DNA of 64,000 nt. Source: Edaphochlamys debaryana. Taxonomy: Eukaryota > Chlorophyta > Chlorophyceae > Chlamydomonadales. A model generated the notes under the pieces. That model did no database searches, was not told the DNA's origin, and saw nothing but the letters and a program-made list of their open reading frames with translations. The stretch's first letter is position 1. Each line of letters opens with the position of its first letter. Of this stretch, positions 10,470-20,900 are shown piece after piece. The stretch spans positions 992,001 through 1,056,000 of the forward strand of contig JAEHOE010000023.1 in the NCBI GenBank assembly GCA_016858145.1, given 5' to 3'. Both the position numbers and the translations under genes were made by a program.

Positions 10470-13400
10470 CTGGAAGGGGGGGAGCCGGGGACCGGGTGAT
10501 GAGGAAGCAAGAGAGACAGATGGGTGCTTCTCCCCGCATCCTGCCAGGCCAGTCACCGGGCCCATCACCAGGCCCACCCCGGGCCCACCTGCTCCAGTCC
10601 CTTCTTGCACGTGGCGCAGTGCTGCACGTGCCGCTCCATGCGGCTCAGCACGCGCTCCAGGGGCAGAGGCTGGGGAGGGGGAGGGAGGGGAGGGAGGGGA
10701 TGCATGGCGAGAGTATCGGAGGAGCGGTAGGGGCAAGGACGGGTCGAGGCTTCCACTGCACAGCTATGCCCTCCGCCTGCCCCCCATCGGTCCCACCTGT
10801 CCGGGCCAGCCGCCGAAGGTCTGTCCGGGCCAGCTGGCCGCGTGCTGTGGGTCCGGCCCCCACAGGCTGGCCGGGTAGCCTGGGAGGGAGGGAGGGGACG
10901 GGCGGACGGGCGAAAAGATGAGTGATGTTTGTGAGGTGGCCTGCCCGTCACCCCACCCCGCATCACATGGCGAACAACAGCACCCCTTTTGCCCCCTCTC
11001 CCCCGCTCCCACCCGCCATGTCCATCCACTTGTTCATTGCGGCGATGCCCGTGTCGCTGTGGGAGTTGAGGCAGTAGTTGCGCCAGGTCAGGCCCTGCGA
11101 GCGCATCAGGTGCTCCTGCCTGGGGGGGCGGGGGTTGAGGGGGGGCGGCCGTGGGGAGGGGTGAAGTGGAATGCTTCCCCAGCATCAGCGATCCATCCAC
11201 CCGTGCCCGCAGGCTGCATGCCCCGTGCCCGCGCGGCCGCCACTTAATCCCCGAGGCCTCCTCCTGCCCGCGGTTCCCCGCCACCCCTGCCCCCCACACA
11301 TATCCCCACCCCCCACGCACCTCTGCATCATGACCGAGTCCTGGTCCGCGATGAGGGAGGCACCGAACACCCAGTGAGGCAGCTTGGCCATGGGTCCGCC
11401 GGGGGCCTTGGGCGGCTTGAGGTCCCCGGCGACGGCACCCTTGTTGGCACCGCCGGCACTGGCCGCGGCCTCGCTCTTGGCGGCGGGTGTGGGTGCGGTT
11501 GCGGTTGCGGTCGCGGCTGCGGTTGCGGTCGCGGCAGCGGTTGCGGTTGCGGTCGCGGTCGCGGGTGCGGGTGCGGCGGAGTCCGTAGCCGGGGCCTTGG
11601 AGAAACCCGCTGTGAAGTAGACGCGGGACACGCCCGGGCGAACGGGCACCTGGCGTTCAGGATGTAGCGGACGGGAGAGGGGAGGGTGTGTGGTTGTGAC
11701 AGCAGCTGCGCATCCCCACTCGCCCAGCCCTGCACGCATATCTTCCTCCACGTCCAAGCAGCGCGCTCTGTGGGACGGGAGGTTCAAGGGCCGTACTACC
11801 GTGCCGCCGTACCTGCAGCGTGTAGATGTGCAGGCTCTTGCCGTCTTGGTCATAGCGCACCCTTCAAGGACAAGGCCCAGGGGAGGAGGGTGAAGAGAGA
11901 GGCATTGACGAGGTGGCATTTGGACGAGCCAAGGTACGATAGGTAGGTAGGTGCTTGGGAGCATCATGGCACCAGCTGCTAAAGCCTTGCCTCCCAACCC
12001 CTCCCTCAGGTCGCCCCATCGCTCTGCAGCCTGCACGCCGCTGTGTGCCGTACCCACCTGATGCCGTACGGCGGCAGGAACTCGCGGAAGGCCTGCGCGA
12101 GGCACAGGGCGGCAATGGCATGGATGGGCACACCGTAGGAGCATTGGCGCACCGCTCAAGCCCATCACTACTGCGGCCTATCTGGCCAACAAGCGAAGCC
12201 TGGGCCCGAACAAGCTCTGGCCAGGGCGGCGAGGCCTAGAGGCGCACCGCATGGCGTGGCCGTGTAAAGTCTCGTTTTCGGACCACACCCGCCACCTAGC
12301 AGCCTTCGCAGCAAAGACGAGGAGGCCCAGGCGTGCCCTCGCACACCCGCAACCGAAGCCCCTTCGTGAAGTGCCCCACGCAGCCACGCAAATCTGCACA
12401 CGCCGCATGCCCCCTTCCTCTGCCCCTCGCGTCCCTCAGTCAGCCCCGCCCTTGGGCCCTCACCTTCATCTCCTTGTTCTTCTGCTCGTAGCCGCGGTGG
12501 GTCCATCGCCAGCCCTTGGCCGCGTCCACGCCCTTGACCACCTCCCCGGTCATGCCCACGGCCTTGCGGTAGTCAAAGGCACCCACTGAGGGAAAAGGTG
12601 ACCAAGAGATGGAGCCATGGAGGAGGGGGTAAGCAGCTAGGGGTTCCAGCAGGCTCACGGTTGGGACGCACAGGGGTACCCGCGGGGTGCACGGTTGTAG
12701 ATAGAGCCCCGGCCAAGAGCGCTAGTGTGCCGAAGCCCTGCCGTACTCACGGCCGTGGTGCAGGAAAGGCGCGTGCGCGGGGTCCATGCCCTGCTCCACC
12801 CAGAAACTGCAGAGGCAAGGGGCAGGGGCAAGAACGAACAGCAAAGTCAATTAGATCAGGACCGGAGCTCTATCGGTCTCCATGGACTTGCATGCGACCG
12901 TACTGCACACAGCCCCGTCACACGCCCGGCCCCACCTGTAGTCATTTGGTAGCTCGTTCATGGACCAGCCCCCGAACGTGGCCACCCCCTCGGGCAGCAG
13001 CGAGGGCGGCTCTGCGGTGGCGTGTGCCGCCAGCCCCGCCTTGCTGTTGTCCAGCCAGGCCCACAGCACCTGGGCGGGTGGGGGCGATGGACGGATGGAT
13101 GGTGGGGGAAGGTGAGTGCGAGGAAGGAGCGGTTGCATGGCAGTACGGATAGCGCTTGAGCGCCGCTGGTACCGAGAGTCTAACCTCCAGTTAATCAACT
13201 CCTCGGATGAATAGGGCGTACAAACGTCCGGACTCACCCCTCCGTGCTCCAGCGTGGGGAAGGCTGACGCGCACGAGCGGGGCGAGGCGCAGGCGGTGGC
13301 GGCGGCCTTGGCGTCGCCGCCCAGCTGCGGCACCCTGGTGCAGGCCCCCGCCTGGTCGAACTCCCACCCATGGTAGGCGCAGGCCAGGCGAGTGCCGCCC

Positions 13401-13896
13401 CCCTCCAGGCGGCCCTCGGACAGGGGGGCCAGGCGGTGGGGGCAGGCGTCGCGCATCACACGCCAGCCAGCCTACGAGGATGGGGGAAGGGACGCGGAAG
13501 GGAGTTAGGGCTAGATATCCAATGCGGCGTGCAACTCACGGGAGAGACCTTGTCGCGCCCTCGCTGACCCCACATGTGGGCCAGACCCATGCCCTCTTTG
13601 TATCGGCCCCTGCCCTTGCTCCCTTTACTATCCTTCCTCCCCCCTCCTCACCGTCGCGTGCCTCCACACCACCAGCGGCTGACCCAAGAGGGTGACAGGG
13701 GAGGGCCGGGAGGGGTCCAGGAATGGCACGGGGGCCACAGGCACCCACGTGCGTGTCCACACGGGGGTGGGGGTCCAGGTGGAGGGGGAGGGAGAGGCGG
13801 AGGGGCTGCGGCTGGCAGCGGGGGAGACGGGGCTAGGGACGCCGGCGAAAGCGGAAGCGTCGGGCGCGGCAGTGGAAGGCGGTGGCGGGGCCGTCA
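10091..13896 (-). CDS. PAO-like Rieske oxygenase, copy 3 (inverted)
   Basis: Same family and exon plan as copy 2. Exons on the minus strand: 13896-13652, 13471-13238, 13069-12936, 12806-12751, 12585-12464, 12092-12058, 11861-11813, 11649-11321, 11119-11013, 10879-10797, 10669-10589, 10469-10377, 10261-10091. Twelve of the 13 exons equal copy 2 in length; the exception is 329 nt against 332. The Rieske motifs (CPH, CAYHGW) and iron ligands ([11 protein letters not shown]) are intact, as are the Cys pair and two membrane segments, so it should be active if expressed. The divergent part is the Ala/Thr linker encoded at 11477-11600, built from hexanucleotide repeats. As in copy 2, a 5' exon with start codon and transit peptide remains unplaced beyond 13896. 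Copies 2 and 3 are convergent. Confidence 0.85.
11491..11576 (-). repeat. GCGGTY hexanucleotide array in PAO copy 3
   Basis: Imperfect GCGGTT/GCGGTC/GCGGCN hexamers inside an exon. On the coding strand they encode an Ala-Thr alternation (TATATA, AATATA) in the linker before the conserved AKLPHWVFG segment. Copy 2 has an unrelated Thr/Ala/Lys-rich linker of almost equal length here. Confidence 0.8.
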
Positions 13897-14897
13897 CTGC
13901 GGTGTGTGCGGGGGGAAGTTCAAGAGTCAGAGGGGTGGACAGCGAGCTGCGAGGAGGTGATGGGATGGCTCGAGGTCCTCGGTGTCCCGGAAGGTTTGGC
14001 TGCCGGGTCCTTCCCACTCGCTCAGAGCTACGGCTACAACCTCGTAAGTCACGTGCGGGTGAAGGCAGGCGGAATATGCAAATACGAGTGCACGTCCGGC
14101 CTTGTGGATGGTGCCGGCATCCACCCCGGCAGCCCCTGTCTCTACATCGCACGCGCTGAGAACCCAGATAACGATATCGGCCCTGTTCGCTGATAGCAGC
14201 GGAGGGCAGGGTGGGGTCCTGGCCGCAGCGCACGCTGCAAAGGTCCTCAGCCACCCACCCGCAATTGGCTCCGCGACGGTCCTCGGCGCCGACGGGAAGC
14301 GACGCTTCGTGAGCGTAAGCGCTGACCGTATCGGACAAGGCTTTAGTGCCGGGCGCAGCTCGGCGCGGGAGCCAGAAATTGACTTCATCCCCAACATGCG
14401 CGGTATGCTGCAACTATTTAAGGTTACTTGCAGTAGCGAGGAGAGGTTATGCGCGGGAAAGTATGCAGTATGTTAAGATTCCTTCAGCCTGACCGCGATA
14501 AGAGCACGATGGACAAAGTTTCCCAGGTTGTTCTGTGTGGTATGAGAAGAAGGCATGGGGCGGGGGCGGGGATGAGGTGGGTGAGGCGAGGGGTGGGGCG
14601 AGGAGGCGGGGGGAGGGGTTGGGCGAAGGGCGAAGGTGGGGAGGGCGCGGGACTGGCACGGCGAGAGGGCGATCAGGTCGGGGCTGTGCCCGCTGTGGCG
14701 GGACGGTGATCTAGGCACCTAATCCAAGCGCGCAGCCGCTTACAACTTCCAGGACCACTATCGTAACATACAGACTCATTCGTGGCGCCGATCCGGCCTT
14801 GCTCGCCAAAGTTCGAAGTCCGTTGACCGTCAGCATCGGCGCTTGCTCGATGCGCGATGTGCACCCGAGTGTTCCCGGCCGCCACCAACGTCATACG
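13897..14897. other. Between PAO copy 3 and ankyrin gene A
   Basis: Should contain the first exon(s) and promoter of PAO copy 3 on the minus strand and the promoter of the ankyrin gene on the plus strand; neither can be placed firmly. Contains 14266-14372, homologous to 3441-3560. 14540-14690 is a G-rich low-complexity stretch. Confidence 0.45.
14266..14372 (+). repeat. Block homologous to 3441-3560, inverted
   Basis: Plus-strand partner of the block upstream of PAO copy 2. The conceptual reading contains SATVLGADGKRRF and GRSSARE. No complete gene could be built around it. Confidence 0.55.
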
Positions 14898-17132
14898 ATG
14901 GAGCTAAGGAAGCGGCCCGACCGGCCGAGCCGTGGCGCACACAACCCGCGCCACAACCGCACCCGCACATCAAGCATCGACCCCCACGACCCCAGCCGCG
15001 CATGGCTGCCGGAGATAGTCCAGCGCATCGCGTCGTTCCTGCCGCCCAACGAGGTGGCTTGCACGCTACGCCTGGTGGACCGCGCGACGGCTGAGCAGTT
15101 CAAGCACAACACCTCGGTCAAACTGTCGCAGCCCTCGCCGCGCCAGGCCTTCGCTGTGCGCTGGGCGGGACCGGACGCATGCCGCGGCCTGACGCTTTCC
15201 CAGCGGCGCAAGCTGCTGTGCCTGACGGCCGCTTCCGGAGACGTCGCCAACCTGGCCGTGGCGATCGAGGCCGCCGGGGTGCTGCCGGATGAGGAGGTGG
15301 TGTGGTCGGCCGCGGTGGCTGGGGAGCTCGAGGCCTGCCAGTGGCTCAGCCAGCCCGGCCGGCTGCTGGCGCGCGTCAACTGGCGCCGAGTGGTGCTCGG
15401 CGGGGCTGCCAAGGAAGGTCACAGCGACATGTGCGAGTGGGCGCTGGGGTCCACGGCGGACTCGTGGTCAGCATGGGGCGGTGAAGCGGTGGAGGCGGCC
15501 GCCCGGGGCGGCCACACGGAACTGCTGTTCCGGCTCCTGGAGGCGCGGCCGCCGGGCTCCATTGCAGATCATGAAATACAAGACTGGTTTGCGCTGGAGG
15601 GCTTTGAGGTGGCCCGTCCTCCGCCTTGGGCGGAGAAGGATTTGTGGTGGGGCGACGTCCTGAAGGCCTCCGTGGCCAGCTGCGACTTGGCGACAGTGGA
15701 GCAACTCTGCCGGCAGCACGCCCTGGTGTTCGATGATGACGGGTTCGCGCCCCTATTCAAGAGTGACCTGCTGCCGGAGGCCATTGGAAGCCCCACGGTT
15801 GACTGGATGGTGAGCTTGCCCGTGTTCGGGGCTGCTCGTGTCAAGGCGGGGAACACGTAGGCGCGGTGACTCGAAGCCTGAAGAAGTGCCTTGGCAATTG
15901 GGCTATTGCTAAGTAGGGTTGGCAAAAACTCCATCCTCGGTTTCCCTCACTCAGGCTAAGGCTGAGTGGCTCCAGTCGAAGGGCGGCAAGCTGAGCTTTT
16001 GTACGTCGGACACAGCCTACAGGGCTGCCGCCCAGCTGCCCGGCGGCGCGTGGGAGGAGCGCTTCGCCTGGCTGGCAACCCAAGGCCAGACTGCGGATGC
16101 GAAGAAAGCATGGCAATGGGCTCTCGAGGTGAACCGAAGACGGGGGCTATCCATAGCAAGGCACGGCAAGGGTCCTTCTCTCGGGAATGACCTCCCCTGC
16201 AGCTCTCCCATGTCAACTCTTCTTCCCTAAGCTCGCCCCGCCCAACCCCACAGGCAGGCAACACCGCCGCCCTGCGCTCCTTGTTGAGCCGGGGCGCACT
16301 GCGGCCGAGTGATGATGGCGCCCACGTGGTCAGGTCGTGCACCCCTAAGCTCGCAAGCGCGGGAGAGCTGGAGCTCTTGCGGACCCTGCACACGGCGGGC
16401 TTCGACCTGGGTCCGCCCTGGCAGATGTCCCTCAACGCATGCAGCGGCGGGCAGCTGGAGGTGATGAAGTGGCTGCGCCACGTGTACGGGGCCGGCGCTA
16501 TCGGTGTGACGAGCCCCTCCCTGATGGACGCGGCGGCCGAATCCGGGAGCTGCAGCCTGATGCGCTGGCTGCGGGAGCAGGGCTGCAGGCTGCCCGAGCA
16601 CGAGCTGTGGTCGACTGCCGCTGCCTGCGGGGACGTGATGCTGGACCTGCTGCACGAGTGGGGCTGCCCCCAGCCGGTGAGTGCTTGCCAGAGCGCCCGG
16701 GCACCTCCCCGCACACGGCAGCCGCTGCTGATGCTTTGTCACCTGCATCCCGGCTCTGCTGCGCTCTTGAACTTGGGCTCACAACCTCCTGCTGCCCCAC
16801 CGCAGACCCGGCCGCCAAGCGTCGCGGCCATGTGGGCCGCCTCCGCCTCCGCGGGAGATCTCCGCACGCTGGACTGGCTGCAGCGCCATCGGACCGGCCG
16901 GGCCGCGCTGCACGCCCTGACATTCAAGTACTGCATCAAACGGCTCGCGCCCCTGGAGGTGCTGCAGAGGCTCGTGCGCGGGGGCTGCCCGGTGCACTGG
17001 GACACGGCCCTGGCCGCGGCGCAGTCTCGGAACGATGCCGTGCGCCGGTGGGTGGAGGAGCAGCTGCTGCTGGCGGGCGGGCGGATCAAGGCACCCAAGA
17101 AGGCCAAGAAGAGGCGGCGGCGGCAGGACTGA
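14898..17132 (+). CDS. F-box-like/ankyrin-repeat protein A
   Basis: Four exons: 14898-15809, 15955-16128, 16254-16676, 16806-17132; 611 aa with all phases consistent. The N-terminus (about residues 37-65) has an F-box-like block, WLPEIVQRIASFL then NEVACTLRLVDR. The remainder is a series of degenerate ankyrin-type helices (for example SGDVANLAVAIEAAGV, GELEACQWLSQPGR, GGHTELLFRLLEAR, GQLEVMKWLRHVYG). It ends in a basic tail (PKKAKKRRRRQD), a likely nuclear localisation signal. This F-box/ankyrin architecture is greatly expanded in volvocine genomes. A substrate-adaptor role is inferred only. ATG 14898 was chosen by alignment with gene B; an in-frame ATG at 14850 is an alternative. Paralogue B lies 10 kb downstream in the same orientation. 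Confidence 0.8.
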
Positions 17133-17953
17133 GCCGTGTTCGACGTAATAAGTCGTGGGCAGGCCGTGGGCGCGTCAAGGTACCGGTGTGGCATGGTTGG
17201 AACGCGTGGCGGTCCGTCTAACATGTGTCTGGGCCGGGAGTCAGCCGTTCAGCGTCGTCCCCTGGAGGAGCGCCAGGCATGCATCCAGCCTCGCGGAGCT
17301 CACACAGTCACAGGATGGGGGGGCTGCTGTACATCGGGCGGTCGCACACATGGGTGGGGGGGCCGGCGCCAGTTGGACTAAGACAGGCAAGGATGGGGTG
17401 GGGCGGATGGCGCAGTTGGGAGGGCGGGAGTCACGGGAAGAATGAGGCGGGCCGAGATGGGCCCCGAAAGGAGAGGGCACGGAGTTTGCTGTTGTAGGTA
17501 GTGAAGGGGGCAAGCCGTGCACACCTGTGGAGCGTGAAGCATGCATGAAGCCTCGCGGTGCTGACGGGAACAGTTGATAGAGTTGAGAGGTGCGTGCCCT
17601 TGCCGTGGCCCTTGAGCCTGGCTGCACATGTTTGTGCGCCTGACTATCTGTTGTTGCGGTGGCAGATGCCTGGGACTGCAGCAGGGCGCAAGACAAGCGC
17701 GGGGCGAGAGGTCGAGACTCAAGGGTTCGTGCCCATGCCGGCCCCCGCAATGTTGGTCTGCCGACTCTGCCCCCGCGTGGCTCAATCACAAGTCCCTGCT
17801 TCCCACTCTTCCCACACTAGAGGCCCCACGGCGAAGGAAATACTTCACAGGCAAATGCAGCTGTCCATGCGGCGAGCATTCCGTGACAGCTCTCGGTAAG
17901 GGTCGCCACTTCAGATGAGGCAGCTTCATTAGTCCAGCGTATTGCACGTAGCG
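17133..17953. other. Intergenic
   Basis: No convincing gene. Two short related stretches (about 17260-17300 and 17525-17560, both with GCATGCAT..AGCCTCGCGG) suggest an old local repeat. Should include the promoter of the ePHD/AAA gene. Confidence 0.5.
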
Positions 17954-20900
17954 ATGGCCGGCGAGGAACCTCGTTCACCGCCAGGAGCTCTGCGCGGAGT
18001 GGAGCCCCGGTCGCCCCCGGCAGCGCGGGAGCCGCGCTCGCCTCCCGGTATTGGTCGCAAAAGGTCGAACTCTGCTCCGATACCAGAGAAATGGAACCTC
18101 TGCGTGCTGTGCGGGCAAGACAAGAAAGCCTGCAATGGCACCCTCGGGGCTCTGCTCGGCCCGCTGGATGACGGCAACCGTAACGGGGTCGGCGTATACA
18201 TCCATCGCTACTGCGCGCTGTGGTCCAGCGAGGTGCGGGCCGGCATGCCGTGTTTCGCGCGCATTCCCACAGCAGCGCCGCTTGTTCCGCGTAAACGCCG
18301 CTGCTGCACCTCGAGTGCTGTAGGGGCATGGTGCGTGCTTCCCTGGGGCACGCAGCACGGCTCCCGTCCACCCCGTCCACCCCGCACCACCCCCGCCCCT
18401 CCCGCCCCTCCCGCAGGTTTACCACAACTCGGATGCCACCACGCTCCGCAACGTGGGCAAGGCCATTCGCCGCGGCCGCCAGATCCGGTACGTGGCCCGT
18501 GACCCGAGTCACCTCGGCCTCCCCCTGCCGGTGGACCCTACCGTTGGGCCCCTTGCTCGTAATGCCGCGGCCCTTCAGGGTCTTGCCTCTCCCACAACCC
18601 ATCCCCCTTTACCGTCACCTCCACCCCCGCCCCCCGCGCAGCTGCGGTCACTGCGGCGAGCGCGGTGCCACGCTGGGCTGCCGCAACGAGCGCTGCAACG
18701 TGTCGTACCACCTGCACTGCGCGCGGGCGGTGGGGTGCGCCTTCAACATCTCCCGCTACCTCATCGCCTGCCCCCGCCACGCAAAAGACTACAAGCACGA
18801 GGAGGAGGAGGCGCGCAGGCGAGTGGGGCTGATCCAGGTTGCAAGATAGTGGGAAAAGAGCCGGGTAACCTGGCAAGACAGGTCTAGGTCCGCAGGAGGG
18901 CGAGTGGGGGCTACCTGGCAAGAGGGGCGCTCAGGGACGCTCCGTTGATTCCTCGGCGAGGGCCTGCATGAAGGAGCGTCCTGTAGGCCGTCTTGCCCAG
19001 CCCTGACATCAATTCCTGAACGCCCTGTGGCGTCCATCCCTCAGTCCCTAGCCTCTGACGCACCGGGTACCCAACCCACCCAACTGCAGGGGCCTGCCGG
19101 GCCTCCCGGAATCCGTCCGCCGCCGCGCCCTGGGCCTCCCTGGGCCCGGCCCCGCTCGGGACCGCGATCGCGGCCACGGGGCCCACCGGGACCACGGCGC
19201 TGGGCCGGCCCCGCGCTGGGCCCCCGACAGCCCCCCGGCGCGCCGCCTGGGCCTGGATGGGCCTGGCGGGGGCAGCGGCGGCGCCAGCCCCGCGCGGCGG
19301 GAGGAGGGCGGCATGGAATCGCCGGCGGCAAAGCGACGCAAGTGAGGGCCCGGGCCCGTGGGGTATGTCTGTGGGCGTACCGATCACTTCATGGGCAGCC
19401 GCCCCTGTCCCATCGATGGCCCGGGGCCGTGGGGCGTGTCCATGGGCACGAGCAGTGGGGCGGTTGCGGCCTACATGGGGGCGCACGGCATACTCGGGTC
19501 TCCTTGGCACCACACGCCCTCGACTCCCCCGTTACCAATCTACCCCCCCCCCTCCCTCTCTACCCCAGGCTGGACCCCGGGGCTGTGGCCAAGCACCTGC
19601 TCCTGGCCCGCGCCGCCCTCGACTCCGCGCGGGCCGAGGCCGCCGCCGCCGCTGCCGCCGCCGCAGCCGCCGAGGCGGACGACGACGAGGCGGTCTTCGC
19701 CGCCAAGGAGCGCCGCCGCACTGCCAAGGACACGGCGCGCCTGGCACCCGTTATGCTGGGGGGCGGGGCGGCGGCGGCGGCGCCTGCGGCGGTCGCTGCG
19801 GGAGCAGCAGCGGGGGCAGCAGGGGCGGGAGGGGCGGGAGGAGGGGCGGCGGCGCCCACGGCGCCTGGAGGGGTGTACTCGCGCGGGTTCGAGTCCGTGG
19901 GGGGCGCGCAGGTGCGGGGTTGGGGGGCGGTGTCGTGGGGGTGCTGCTTCCCGTACTGGAGGTGGCCACGTGCCAGGGGCCAGGGGCCAGGGGCCAGAGA
20001 ATGTTGGGTACTCGTTCTTTTTCCCACTTGGCAACGCGCAGCTGGCCTGGCTCGGCGTGTTGCTCGGCCCCTCTCCCGCCCCTCCTGTCACGGTGCCTTC
20101 TCGCCTTCCACAGCTTGCCCCATCCTCCCCCTTCCACCTTCCATGCCCCCCCCAGGAGGCGGTGGCCGCCCTGCGGGAGATGGTGCTGCTGCCGCTGCTG
20201 CACCCGGGGCTCATGGAGCGACTGGGGGTGGAGGGGGCGGCGCCGCCCAGGTGGGCAGCGGGGTGGGGGGAGCGGGATAGAGCCGGAGTCATGGACGACG
20301 TGGGGGGGGCCGTGGAGCCTGGAGCTGGGGTGGCAGCTGGGGTGGGGGGAGGGAGGACAGGCGAGGGGCCATGAAGCTGAGGAACGGGGATGGCCCGCGG
20401 TCGTCTCCTTTGCAAAAACTCTCGGCAGGCCGGCAGCAGGCTGGGGGATGGAGCAGGAGAGGACGTGGGCGGGGTCGTGAAGCCCCAGGGCCTGGGGTTG
20501 GCCCCCAGTCGTCTCGACTGTCGGCTCCCCGCAGTCGCCTCTAGTACCCCTCCCTGCACTGCACCCGTCATCAGCCTCCTCCGACTCCTCCCGCTCCTTC
20601 CCCTCTCCCTCTCATCCCCTGCCCTCCCCTCTCCACAGGGGCATCCTGCTCCACGGCCTGCCCGGCACCGGCAAGACGCTGGCGGTGCGGGCGCTGGCGG
20701 GGGAGGTGGGCCGCCGCTCCCCGGTGCCCGTGGCGCTGTTTGCGCGGGGCGGCGCGGACGTGCTGGGCAAGTACCACGGGGACGCGGAGCGGACGCTGCG
20801 GCTGCTATTCGAGGAGGTGGGGGGCCGGGGTGGTGGTGGTTGGGGCACGTAGACTGACAAGTGGACAATGTCGACTGTCGGCACGTGATAGGCACGGCGA

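Noticed and set aside
19880..19911. GGTTCGAGTCC resembling a tRNA T-loop
   Set aside because: Lies in a coding exon of the AAA gene, with no acceptor, D or anticodon stems around it.
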